Source of the DNA: Streptomyces durmitorensis | GTDB lineage: Bacteria; Actinomycetota; Actinomycetes; Streptomycetales; Streptomycetaceae | Length of the DNA stretch: 64,000 bases | Direction: 5' to 3' | NCBI RefSeq assembly: GCF_023498005.1 | Contig: NZ_CP097289.1 | Coordinates: 372,001-436,000, forward strand | Shown here: positions 18,324 to 25,227 of the stretch, one piece after another | Numbering within the stretch: the first letter of the stretch is position 1 | How the letters are laid out: the number at the start of each line of letters is the position of its first letter | The notes under the pieces: generated by a model | What the model was told of the DNA's origin: nothing | Seen by the model: only the letters and a program-made list of their open reading frames with translations | Database searches by the model: none | Program-made: the position numbers and the translations under genes

Positions 18324-18998
18324 TCAGGTCCCCAAAGTGTCGGCCTTGACGGCCCGTTGCGCGAAGACCTCATCACGGCGGTCCTCCATCTGCCGAAGGG
18401 CGTCCTTGCGGTCCCGCTTGGAGAGCCGGTCAAGGTACGTGTGGCCGACGAGGTGGTCGGTCTCGTGCTGCAGGCACCGGGCGAAGTAGCCCATCCCCTC
18501 GATGACGAGAGGGTTGCCGTCCTTGTCCCACCCGCGAACAACGGACCGATCGGGGCGGGCAACCGCCATGGTGGCACCGGGCACCGACAGGCAGCCCTCG
18601 AACTCGTCGACGAGTCGGCGGCTGCCCGGATCGGGCAGGTCCAGGACGGGGTTGACGATGTGGCCGACGTGCCGGACCCCGTCGTCGTCCGGGCAGTCGT
18701 AGACGAAAAGCCGCAGGGCGACGCCCACCTGGTTGGCGGCGAGGCCTGCGCCGTCGGCCACGTACATCGTCAGGAACATGTCGTCGATGAGCGCCGACAG
18801 CTCCGCGGTTTTGAACTCGGTCACCTCCAGGCACGGACGGCTCAGGACCTCCTCCCCCACCACCGTGACCCTGCGCACCGAACCCCGTGCCGCCTCCGGC
18901 GCCAGGGCGGGGTACGTGTCGACGGGCCGGCCTTGCACACGGACCCGCCGGTCCACGGGACGGTCCGCGGGACGGGACGGGTGGTGACGAACAGACAT
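18324..18998 (-). CDS. def: Peptide deformylase (paralogue)
   Basis: A 224-residue protein with all three deformylase motifs: [10 protein letters not shown] at 83-92, EGCLSVPG at 134-141 (Cys zinc ligand) and QHETDHLVG at 177-185 (two His zinc ligands and catalytic Glu). It removes formyl groups from nascent proteins. The roughly 35-residue basic N-terminal extension and accessory setting suggest a secondary copy. ATG 18998 has an excellent site (GGGGAGG). Its promoter region is shared with the divergent HTH regulator and contains the palindromic boxes. Confidence 0.9.
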   Translation of the reverse strand: MSVRHHPSRPADRPVDRRVRVQGRPVDTYPALAPEAARGSVRRVTVVGEEVLSRPCLEVTEFKTAELSALIDDMFLTMYVADGAGLAANQVGVALRLFVYDCPDDDGVRHVGHIVNPVLDLPDPGSRRLVDEFEGCLSVPGATMAVARPDRSVVRGWDKDGNPLVIEGMGYFARCLQHETDHLVGHTYLDRLSKRDRKDALRQMEDRRDEVFAQRAVKADTLGT

Positions 18999-19060
18999 GG
19001 CTGCCTCCCCTTCTGCGTACGCCACATGCCGCGGACGACGGACGACACCGCGGCCTACCC

Positions 19061-19100
19061 CCTTGCCAAGGGCTTTGCAAAGTACCAGACTTTGCAAAGT
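19061..19100. promoter_or_regulatory. Two perfect and one degenerate CTTTGCAAAG boxes
   Basis: CTTTGCAAAG occurs at 19073-19082 and, extended to ACTTTGCAAAGT, at 19089-19100. A related CCTTGCCAAGG lies just before, near 19061. The boxes recur every 12 to 17 bases. The second overlaps the GTG start of the HTH regulator (19099), so binding would block both initiation of that gene and, through the shared region, the deformylase gene. The neighbouring regulator is the obvious binder. Confidence 0.75.
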
Positions 19101-19698
19101 GACTGAAGATGACCTCACCCCCACCCCCGGCCCGATGCGGGACACCGGCGACGAACTGCGCGAGCACGAGGTGCGTACGGCCCTGCTGGGCCTGCTGGCC
19201 GAAGTCGGCACGGTCACGGCGACCGAAGCCGCCGCCCGGCTCGGCCACAGCTCGGGGCTCTGTTCGTTTCACCTGCGGCAGCTCGCACGGCACGGACACA
19301 TCGAGGAAGCTCCTCACCACGGGGGACGCGCACGGCCCTGGCGCCTGAGGCGGCACCACCCCGACGCCGGTGCACCCACCGAGGAACAGTTCGGCGACTT
19401 GGCGCGCGGCCTTGAGGACGAGAGCTGGCAGCGGTGGCTCGCCCAGCGCGACCAGGCGCCGGCCGAATGGCGCCGCGACGAGGCCTTCAGCGCCATCGCC
19501 TACCTGACGCCCGAGGAGATGAACCGAGTCGCGGACACTGTCCGCCGGGCACTGGCCCCCTACCAGGCCCGCGAACAACGCCCCCTGGCCCGGCCGGACG
19601 GCGCCCGCCCGGTGGCCCTCATCACCAGGCTCTTTCCGTTGCTGTCACAGCCCGATTCAGGTGCGGACGGGGGAGACACTCCCCGGACAGGTACCTAG
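19099..19698 (+). CDS. Winged-helix (ArsR-like) transcriptional regulator
   Basis: A 199-residue protein whose first 80 residues form a winged helix ([21 protein letters not shown], then [20 protein letters not shown]), followed by a helical, tryptophan-containing C-terminal domain. GTG 19099 is preferred because the coding pattern begins there; no Shine-Dalgarno sequence is present, so the mRNA may be leaderless. It is divergent from the deformylase gene and its start codon lies in a palindromic box, which points to autoregulation. Ligand unknown. Confidence 0.8.
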   Translation: MTEDDLTPTPGPMRDTGDELREHEVRTALLGLLAEVGTVTATEAAARLGHSSGLCSFHLRQLARHGHIEEAPHHGGRARPWRLRRHHPDAGAPTEEQFGDLARGLEDESWQRWLAQRDQAPAEWRRDEAFSAIAYLTPEEMNRVADTVRRALAPYQAREQRPLARPDGARPVALITRLFPLLSQPDSGADGGDTPRTGT

Positions 19699-19706
19699 TT
19701 GGTACC
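19690..19706. promoter_or_regulatory. Palindromic site before the toxin-antitoxin pair
   Basis: Two GGTACC hexamers (19690-19695 and 19701-19706) separated by five bases form a 17-base symmetric element ending nine bases before the antitoxin ATG. Ribbon-helix-helix antitoxins typically bind such paired short sites to repress their own operon. Confidence 0.55.
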
Positions 19707-19714
19707 TTGGAGAC

Positions 19715-19954
19715 ATGCCGTCTCTGAACGTGACTTTCACCGACGAGGAGCTCAAGGGTGTCCGCGCGGCCGCGGCAGCCGAGGGCAAGAGCCTCAAGCA
19801 GTACCTGCACGACCTCGGAATCCGTGAGATGGAGCGCCAGAAGTTCGTCGCGGGCGCCTCCCTGTGGGCCGACAGACTGCGTGCCGAGTTCGACGCGGCC
19901 AACCCCGAGGAGATCCCACCCTCCGCGCGTCACGAGGGGTCCGCGGCCGCCTGA
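19715..19954 (+). CDS. Ribbon-helix-helix antitoxin
   Basis: A 79-residue protein starting MPSLNVTFTDEELKGVRAAAAAEGKSLKQYL, the beta-strand plus two helices of a ribbon-helix-helix DNA-binding fold. A C-terminal tail rich in Ala, Glu and Pro (RAEFDAANPEEIPPSARHEG) is likely to bind and neutralise the partner. ATG 19715 has GGAG five bases before it. Its stop overlaps the ATG of the next gene. Together they form a toxin-antitoxin module with the palindrome upstream. Confidence 0.82.
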   Translation: MPSLNVTFTDEELKGVRAAAAAEGKSLKQYLHDLGIREMERQKFVAGASLWADRLRAEFDAANPEEIPPSARHEGSAAA

Positions 19955-20331
19955 TGGTTCTGTTCGTAGACGTCGCCTGGCTCTTGGACGTCCAGGAGTT
20001 CGCCGTCTCCCCCGAGGACATGTCCGTGTCGGACTACTCCGCGCTGGTCGCCGCGGTCGCCCGCCACAAGACGAAACTGCCGACCCTGGAAGCGGCCGAC
20101 CCTGACGCCGCCTGGCGCGCCGCCGCCCTGCTGCACACCATCGTGCGCCTGGAACCACTGCCGTACCGCAACAGCCTGTACGCGGCGTTCGTCGCTGCCC
20201 AGTACATGGACCAGTCCGGCGAGGGCATAGACCCGCCCTACGGAGCACTGTCCGACCTCGTACGAAAGATCCGCGAGAGCCGCATCAGCGTCTACGCGGT
20301 CGCCGATCAGATCAGGTCCTGGAAGGTCTGA
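19954..20331 (+). CDS. Fic/Doc-like toxin with degenerate motif
   Basis: A 125-residue protein resembling the short Streptomyces proteins called Fic-family toxin components (AWLLDVQEFAVSP, then ALVAAVARHKTKLPTLE, AAWRAAALLHTIVRLEPL and ending VADQIRSWKV). Doc toxins use HxFx(D/E)GNKR to phosphorylate EF-Tu. Here the corresponding segment reads LEPLPYRNSLYAAFVAA, keeping only an Arg-Asn pair and lacking the catalytic His and the GN(K/G)R signature. It may be inactive or use another chemistry. The ATG overlaps the antitoxin stop (TGATG), supporting co-translation. Confidence 0.72.
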   Translation: MVLFVDVAWLLDVQEFAVSPEDMSVSDYSALVAAVARHKTKLPTLEAADPDAAWRAAALLHTIVRLEPLPYRNSLYAAFVAAQYMDQSGEGIDPPYGALSDLVRKIRESRISVYAVADQIRSWKV

Positions 20332-20386
20332 CGAGAGTCCGGCGAGGTACTGCACGCTGCGTGAGCCAGAAAGATTCGGCCGCCGA

Positions 20387-20413
20387 TGTCGAGAATCCAT
20401 GGCCTGCTCCGTC
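20387..20413 (+). promoter_or_regulatory. Candidate ECF42-type sigma promoter
   Basis: TGTCGA (20387-20392), a 17-base spacer and CGTC (20410-20413) match the ECF42 promoter consensus as I recall it (-35 TGTCGA, -10 CG(A/T)C). It lies about 50 bases before the DGPF gene whose partner encodes an ECF42-like sigma factor, so autoregulation is expected. Confidence 0.6.
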
Positions 20414-20465
20414 CCCGTGGTGCATGCGACCACAATGGGTCGCACCAGTACCGAGGAGAAACACC

Positions 20466-20873
20466 ATGCCCAAGTACCTGCTGCTCAAGCACTACCGCGG
20501 CGCTCCGGCTTCGGTCAACGACGTGCCCATGGATCAGTGGACGCCCGAGGAGATCTCGGCCCACGTGCAGTACATGAGGGACTTCGCGGCGCGGATCGAG
20601 GGGACCGGTGAGTTCGTCGACAGTCAGGCGCTCGCGCCCGGCGGGACGTTCGTCCGGTTCGACGGTGAAGGACGCCCGCCGGTCACCGACGGACCGTTCG
20701 CCGAGACCAAGGACGTCATCGCCGGGTGGATGGTGATCGACGTCGACAGTTACGAGCGCGCCGTCGAGCTGGCCGGGGAGCTGTCGGCCGCCCCCGGCGC
20801 GGGCGGGAAGCCGATCCACGAGTGGCTGGAGCTGCGTCCGTTCATGGGCGCGCACCCCACCGTCACGGAGTGA
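20466..20873 (+). CDS. YCII-related DGPF-domain protein
   Basis: A 135-residue YCII-like (DGPF) protein: N-terminal MPKYLLLKHYRG, the hallmark TDGPFAETKDVIAGW in the middle and WLELRPFMG near the end. These small ferredoxin-like-fold proteins are coupled to ECF42 sigma factors; their biochemical role is unknown. ATG 20466 has GAGGAG upstream. The stop overlaps the sigma-factor GTG by three bases, so the two are translationally coupled. Confidence 0.9.
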   Translation: MPKYLLLKHYRGAPASVNDVPMDQWTPEEISAHVQYMRDFAARIEGTGEFVDSQALAPGGTFVRFDGEGRPPVTDGPFAETKDVIAGWMVIDVDSYERAVELAGELSAAPGAGGKPIHEWLELRPFMGAHPTVTE

Positions 20874-22027
20874 CCTCCGACGTGGACGAGGCCTTGCTCC
20901 GGAGCCTCACACCGGGCGTGCTCGGAATCCTCGGCCGCCGCGGAGCCGACTTCGCGGCGGCCGAGGACGCCGTGCAGGACGCGCTGGTCGAGGCTGTCCG
21001 CGTCTGGCCGGCCGACCCGCCGCGCGACCCCAAGGGCTGGCTGGTCACCGTGGCCTGGCGCAAGTTCCTCGACGCGACGCGGGCGGACACCGCCCGCCGC
21101 CGGCGTGAGGACCTCGTCGAGGAGGAGCCGGCACCGGGGCCAGCGCCCACGGTGGACGACACGCTCCAGCTCTACTTCCTGTGCGCCCACCCGTCGTTGA
21201 CCCCGTCGTCGGCGGTCGCGCTCACGCTGCGCGCCGTCGGCGGGCTCACCACCCGCCAGATCGCCCAGGCCTACCTGGTGCCCGAGGCGACGATGGCGCA
21301 GCGCATCAGCCGGGCCAAGCGCACCGTCTCCGGCGTGCGGTTCGGCCGGACCGGCGACGTCGCCACCGTGCTGCGCGTCCTCTACCTGGTCTTCAACGAG
21401 GGCTACTCCGGAGACGTCGACCTCGCCGCCGAGGCCATCCGGCTCACCCGGCAGCTCGCGGCCGCGATCGACCACCCCGAGGTGGCGGGGCTGCTCGCCC
21501 TCATGCTGCTCCACCACGCACGGCGCGCCGCCCGGACCGCGCCCGACGGCAGCCTGGTGCCGCTCGCCGAGCAGGACCGCGGCCGGTGGGACACGGAGGC
21601 GATCGCCGAGGGCATCGGCATCCTCCAGGCGGCGCTCGCACGCGACCGCCTTGCCGAGTTCCAGGCCCAGGCCGCCATCGCGGCACTCCACGCCGACGCG
21701 CCCACCGCCGAGGAGACCGACTGGGCGCAGATCGTGGAGTGGTACGACGAGCTCGCACGCCTCACCGACAGCCCGGTCGTCCGGCTCAACCGCGCGGTGG
21801 CCGTCGGCGAGGCGGACGGAGCACGCGCCGGTCTGTCGGCGCTCGCGACGCTGGACGACTCACTGCCCCGGTACGCAGCGGTCGCCGCGTACCTCCACGA
21901 GCGTGACGGCGACCTGGCGACGGCGGCGCAGCTGTACGCCGAGGCGGCCCAGCAGGCGCCCAACCTCGCCGAACGCGACCACCTCACGCGCCAGGCCGCC
22001 CGGCTCAACGCCCACCGGCGTCACTGA
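20870..22027 (+). CDS. ECF42-type RNA polymerase sigma factor with C-terminal extension
   Basis: A 385-residue sigma factor. The sigma-2 region is at the N-terminus (AAEDAVQDALVEAVRVWP, DPKGWLVTVAWRKFLDATR), sigma-4 at about 100-165 (GGLTTRQIAQAYLVPEATMAQRISRAK), and then a 200-residue helical TPR-like extension (RVLYLVFNEGYSGD, VRLNRAVAVGEADGA, YAEAAQQAPNLAERDHL). That extension and the linked DGPF gene define the ECF42 group; no anti-sigma gene is linked. The GTG start overlaps the DGPF stop. It probably directs transcription from the promoter at 20387. Confidence 0.9.
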   Translation: MTSDVDEALLRSLTPGVLGILGRRGADFAAAEDAVQDALVEAVRVWPADPPRDPKGWLVTVAWRKFLDATRADTARRRREDLVEEEPAPGPAPTVDDTLQLYFLCAHPSLTPSSAVALTLRAVGGLTTRQIAQAYLVPEATMAQRISRAKRTVSGVRFGRTGDVATVLRVLYLVFNEGYSGDVDLAAEAIRLTRQLAAAIDHPEVAGLLALMLLHHARRAARTAPDGSLVPLAEQDRGRWDTEAIAEGIGILQAALARDRLAEFQAQAAIAALHADAPTAEETDWAQIVEWYDELARLTDSPVVRLNRAVAVGEADGARAGLSALATLDDSLPRYAAVAAYLHERDGDLATAAQLYAEAAQQAPNLAERDHLTRQAARLNAHRRH

Positions 22028-22123
22028 GCGGCACATCGGCGCGAATGCGACGGTCTCTCCTTCCGCTTCCGGGTACTCGGCGCCTCGCTTTCCCGCCGGA
22101 CGCCGGACGCCGAGGAGACCCGC

Positions 22124-22189
22124 ATGACGTTCCATCCTCGTGAGCAGCAACTCGTCAAGCGCGCCGTGCACAGGGGCGCGGACCGGTGA
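22124..22189 (+). CDS. 21-codon mini-ORF coupled to the DUF2243 gene
   Basis: ATG 22124 has an excellent site (GAGGAG ending seven bases before it) and encodes MTFHPREQQLVKRAVHRGAD plus one Arg. Its TGA (22187-22189) overlaps the GTG (22186) of the DUF2243 gene, which has no ribosome site of its own. It could be a real small basic peptide or simply the ribosome-loading cistron for the membrane protein. Confidence 0.5.
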   Translation: MTFHPREQQLVKRAVHRGADR

Positions 22190-22608
22190 GGGGGCGGTCC
22201 CTGCTCTCCGGGGCGCTGGTCGGCGTCGGGATCGCGGCGTTCGTCGACGAGATGGTGTTCCATCAGCTGCTGCACTGGCACCACTTCTACGACAAGGCAT
22301 CGAGCGAGGCCGGTCTGGTGTCCGACGGGATCTTCCATGCCTTCGGCTGGCTGGCCATGGTGGCGGGCCTGTTCCTGTACGCGGATCTGTGGCGCCGAAG
22401 TGCCCGGCACCTCACCGCCTGGTGGTCGGGCCTGTGCCTGGGCCTCGGCGGCTTTCAGCTGTACGACGGCACGTTCCAGCACAAGGCACTCGAGCTGCAC
22501 CAGATCCGCTACGGCGTGGACCTGGCACCGTACGACTGGACCTGGAACGTGATCGCCGTGCTGCTCCTGCTCGTCGGCGCCCTGCTGCTGGTCCGGGCCC
22601 GCCGGTGA
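22186..22608 (+). CDS. DUF2243 membrane protein
   Basis: A 140-residue protein with four predicted membrane segments and the DUF2243 pattern: FVDEMVFHQLLHWHHFYD at about 19-36 with several histidines, a central DGIFHAFGW, and ELHQIRYGVDLAPYDWTWN before the last segment. The histidine-rich face suggests haem or metal binding, but the function is not established. The GTG overlaps the upstream mini-ORF stop and its own TGA overlaps the CtaG-like gene start, so three frames are coupled. Confidence 0.85.
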   Translation: MRGRSLLSGALVGVGIAAFVDEMVFHQLLHWHHFYDKASSEAGLVSDGIFHAFGWLAMVAGLFLYADLWRRSARHLTAWWSGLCLGLGGFQLYDGTFQHKALELHQIRYGVDLAPYDWTWNVIAVLLLLVGALLLVRARR

Positions 22609-23387
22609 CGGCCTTGGTGCTGGTCGTGGTCCTGGGCTGTCTCGGCCAGGTGACAGCGGCCCGGCACCTGCGCCGGCGCGGCGACCGCTGGCCGCACCGG
22701 CGTGACGCGGCGTTCTGCGCGGGCGGCGCGGTGCTCGTCGTCTCGCTGGCCGCTCCGTGGGGCGGGTGGCCGCCGTTCACCGGGCACATGGCCACCCATC
22801 TGGGCATCGGCATGATCGCGCCGCTGCTCCTCGTGCTCGGCCGGCCCGTGACGCTGGCGCTGCGCGCCCTGCCGGTGGGGCCTCGGCGGCGGCTTCTGTG
22901 CTGCGTACGGTCCCGGCCCGCGGCCCTGCTCGTGTGGCCGCCACTGGCCGCGCTCCTGCACAGCGCGGGGCTGTGGGCGATCTACCGCACGCCGCTCCTT
23001 GCCGCCGGCCACCACCGGCCCTGGCTGCACGCACTCGTCAGCGCTCATCTGCTGGCCTCCGGCGTGCTGTTCGCCTTCGCCGTCCTTGCCCTGGACCCGC
23101 TGCGCCACCGGGCAGGGTTCGCGCTGCGGGGCGGAGCCCTGCTGGCCGCGGCGGCGGCCCACGGCATCCTGGCCAAGTCGCTGTACGCCACGGGCCCGCC
23201 CGGCACCTCCTATGCCGCGTCCGACCTGCACCTCGCGTCGTACGTCATGTACTACGGCGGGGACGTGGTCGGCATCGCCCTTGCCGTGCTGCTCGGGCAC
23301 CAGTGGTACGCGGCCGGGGGCCGTGCCCTCGTCCGGGCCCGGCGCGCTCTCGACGCGGCCACGGCAAGGCCGGGGCGGCACCCCTAG
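22605..23387 (+). CDS. Cytochrome c oxidase assembly factor, CtaG/caa3 type
   Basis: A 260-residue polytopic protein of the caa3_CtaG family: six or seven hydrophobic segments with FTGHMATHLGIGMIAPLLLVLG in the middle, a central HALVSAHLLASGVLFAF, and GDVVGIALAVLLGHQW near the end. CtaG-family proteins help insert copper into cytochrome oxidase and often sit next to DUF2243 genes in actinobacteria. The GTG overlaps the DUF2243 stop. Confidence 0.85.
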   Translation: MTALVLVVVLGCLGQVTAARHLRRRGDRWPHRRDAAFCAGGAVLVVSLAAPWGGWPPFTGHMATHLGIGMIAPLLLVLGRPVTLALRALPVGPRRRLLCCVRSRPAALLVWPPLAALLHSAGLWAIYRTPLLAAGHHRPWLHALVSAHLLASGVLFAFAVLALDPLRHRAGFALRGGALLAAAAAHGILAKSLYATGPPGTSYAASDLHLASYVMYYGGDVVGIALAVLLGHQWYAAGGRALVRARRALDAATARPGRHP

Positions 23388-23455
23388 GTGTCGCCGCGTA
23401 GTGCGGATCACGCGGGGTACCCGGCCCGCACGCGTACCCGGAATCCGGAGGTCCC

Positions 23456-24106
23456 ATGCTGTCCGAGACCGTCACCGTGCCCAACGGCGAGGGGGTACTC
23501 ATCGGTGAACTGACCGTGCCGGACACGGTGTTCGGAGTCGCGATCATCGCCCACGGCAGCGACAGCTCCCGGCACAGCCCTCGCGACCGGGCCGTGGCCG
23601 ACGCGCTGCAGGACGCCGCACTCGGGACACTGCTCATCGACCTGCTCACCGCCGACGAGGAGGCCGCAGACTGGGCGACCGGCCGGCATCACTGCGGCAT
23701 CGGCCTGCTGACGCACCGTCTGATCGCCTCCGTGGACTGGCTCGCCGCCTGTACCACGGATCTGCCGCTCGGCCTGTTCGGGGCGAGCACGGGCGGGGCG
23801 GCCGCGCTCGGCGCCGCGGCCGCCCGGCCAGGCATCGTGGACACCGTCGTCTGCCCCGACGGCCGCCCCGATCTGGCGGGAGACGACGTGCTCGGCCAGG
23901 TGCGCGCGCCGGTCCTGCTGCTCGCAGGAGGCCGCGACACCGAGGCGCTGCGGCTCACCCGGCAAACGGCCAATCGCCTGCGTCCCCTCAACCGACTGCG
24001 CGTGATCCCCGACGCCACGGACCTGTTCCAGGAACCGCAGGCGCTGGACGAGGTCGCCGCCGTGGCGGCCCGATGGTTCGCAGGAATGGGACAGACACAC
24101 CTCTGA
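23456..24106 (+). CDS. Dienelactone-hydrolase-like alpha/beta hydrolase
   Basis: A 216-residue alpha/beta hydrolase with the nucleophile elbow GASTGGAAAL at about 107-116 and an acid loop in LLLAGGRDTEAL. In related proteins the final motif reads GATHLFEEP and supplies the catalytic histidine; here it is DATDLFQEP, so the histidine is replaced by aspartate. The enzyme may be inactive or use another residue. A good site (CCGGAGG) precedes ATG 23456, and a hairpin follows the stop directly. Confidence 0.8.
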   Translation: MLSETVTVPNGEGVLIGELTVPDTVFGVAIIAHGSDSSRHSPRDRAVADALQDAALGTLLIDLLTADEEAADWATGRHHCGIGLLTHRLIASVDWLAACTTDLPLGLFGASTGGAAALGAAAARPGIVDTVVCPDGRPDLAGDDVLGQVRAPVLLLAGGRDTEALRLTRQTANRLRPLNRLRVIPDATDLFQEPQALDEVAAVAARWFAGMGQTHL

Positions 24107-24125
24107 GGGCCTGCCGGTCAGGCCC
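24107..24125 (+). terminator. Short terminator hairpin
   Basis: GGGCCTG and CAGGCCC pair perfectly around a five-base loop, starting immediately after the stop of the hydrolase gene. No T-tract follows, as is common in Streptomyces. Confidence 0.5.
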
Positions 24126-24180
24126 CGACCGCACGCGCACGTACGCCAGGGCAGTCCCATCCGTCGTACGCCACCCAACA

Positions 24181-24196
24181 TGTGACCGGCATCACA
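24181..24196. promoter_or_regulatory. CRP-like inverted repeat TGTGA-N6-TCACA
   Basis: A perfect TGTGA-N6-TCACA element lies about 105 bases before the first gene of the tetronate operon. It is the shape bound by CRP/FNR proteins and resembles the Streptomyces Crp consensus, though with A instead of G before the TCAC half. Confidence 0.45.
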
Positions 24197-24217
24197 GTGC
24201 GCCATCCCACATCCTCA

Positions 24218-24232
24218 GGTCATCATATGACC
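24218..24232. promoter_or_regulatory. Palindromic operator of the tetronate operon
   Basis: GGTCAT-CAT-ATGACC is a perfect 15-base palindrome about 68 bases before the first gene. Its form suits a FadR-subfamily GntR repressor, and the operon's last gene encodes one, so this is the best candidate operator. Confidence 0.6.
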
Positions 24233-24299
24233 CGATCGCCGCACGGATCAGAGCCGGGCCGCACCCCGGACGGCACAGCACAGCGAGACGAGGACGGGC

Positions 24300-25226
24300 A
24301 TGAACGACCAGGACAGAACGGCACTGCCACGCGTAGGCGTGGTGGGGCTGGGGGCCATGGGGCTCGGCATGGCACGCAGCCTGCGGGACGCGGGCTTCGA
24401 TGTGGGTGTTCATGACCTGCGCCCCGATGTGGCCTCGGCCTTCGCCGAGGACGGCGGTACCGCCTTCGCCTCCGCCGGTGAACTCGCGGCCTCGGTCGAC
24501 GTCCTGGTCGGCGTCGTGGTCAACGCGGCGCAGGTCGAGTCGGTCCTGTTCGGCGCCGGCGGCGCGGCCGAGCGGCTGCATCCGGGTTCCGTCTACGTCA
24601 TGTGCTCCACGGCCGACCCCACCTGGTCCGCCGAGCTCGAACGGCGTCTGGCCGAGCGCGGCGTGCTCTACCTGGACGCCCCCATCTCCGGCGGCGCCGC
24701 ACGGGCCGCGCGCGGCGAGCTCACCATGATGACGTCGGGCGCGCCCACCGCGTACGCGATCGCCGATCCGGTGCTCGAAGCCATGAGCAGCACGGTCTAC
24801 CGCCTGGGCCACGCGGCCGGGATCGGCTCCAAGGTCAAGATCGTCAATCAACTCCTCGCCGGTGTGCACATCGCCGCGGCGGCCGAGGCGATGGCGCTCG
24901 GCATCAAGGCGGGCGTGCCCGCCGATGCGCTCTACGAGGTCATCACGCACAGCGCGGGCAACTCGTGGATGTTCGAGAACCGTATGGCGCACGTGCTCGC
25001 CGGGGACTACACGCCGCTGTCCGCGGTCGACATCTTCGTCAAGGACCTGGGTCTCGTGCTCGACGCGGCCCGGCCGGAGAAGTTCCCCCTCCCCCTGGCG
25101 GCCACCGCCCATCAGATGTTCCTTCAGGCGTCGGCCTCCGGTCTCGGCGGCGAGGACGACAGCGCGGTGATCAAGATTTTCCCGGGCATCGAGCTGCCCG
25201 GACGGACCGAGAAGTCGGAGGGCTGA
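24300..25226 (+). CDS. ltnD: L-threonate dehydrogenase-like (LtnD family)
   Basis: A 308-residue beta-hydroxyacid dehydrogenase: Rossmann motif VGLGAMGLGMA at 15-25, substrate loop DAPISGGAARA at 126-136 and the catalytic lysine with Asn partner in KIVNQLL (Lys180, Asn183). In L-threonate catabolism LtnD oxidises L-threonate to 2-oxo-tetronate. The assignment to LtnD rather than another family member rests on the OtnK/OtnC/OtnI neighbours. It is the first gene of the operon and ends one base before the kinase start. Confidence 0.82.
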   Translation: MNDQDRTALPRVGVVGLGAMGLGMARSLRDAGFDVGVHDLRPDVASAFAEDGGTAFASAGELAASVDVLVGVVVNAAQVESVLFGAGGAAERLHPGSVYVMCSTADPTWSAELERRLAERGVLYLDAPISGGAARAARGELTMMTSGAPTAYAIADPVLEAMSSTVYRLGHAAGIGSKVKIVNQLLAGVHIAAAAEAMALGIKAGVPADALYEVITHSAGNSWMFENRMAHVLAGDYTPLSAVDIFVKDLGLVLDAARPEKFPLPLAATAHQMFLQASASGLGGEDDSAVIKIFPGIELPGRTEKSEG

Positions 25227-25227
25227 C

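Noticed and set aside
24181..24196. Naming the TGTGA-N6-TCACA element a proven Crp site
   Set aside because: It matches the general CRP shape but one position differs from the Streptomyces consensus as I recall it, so it is kept only as a candidate.
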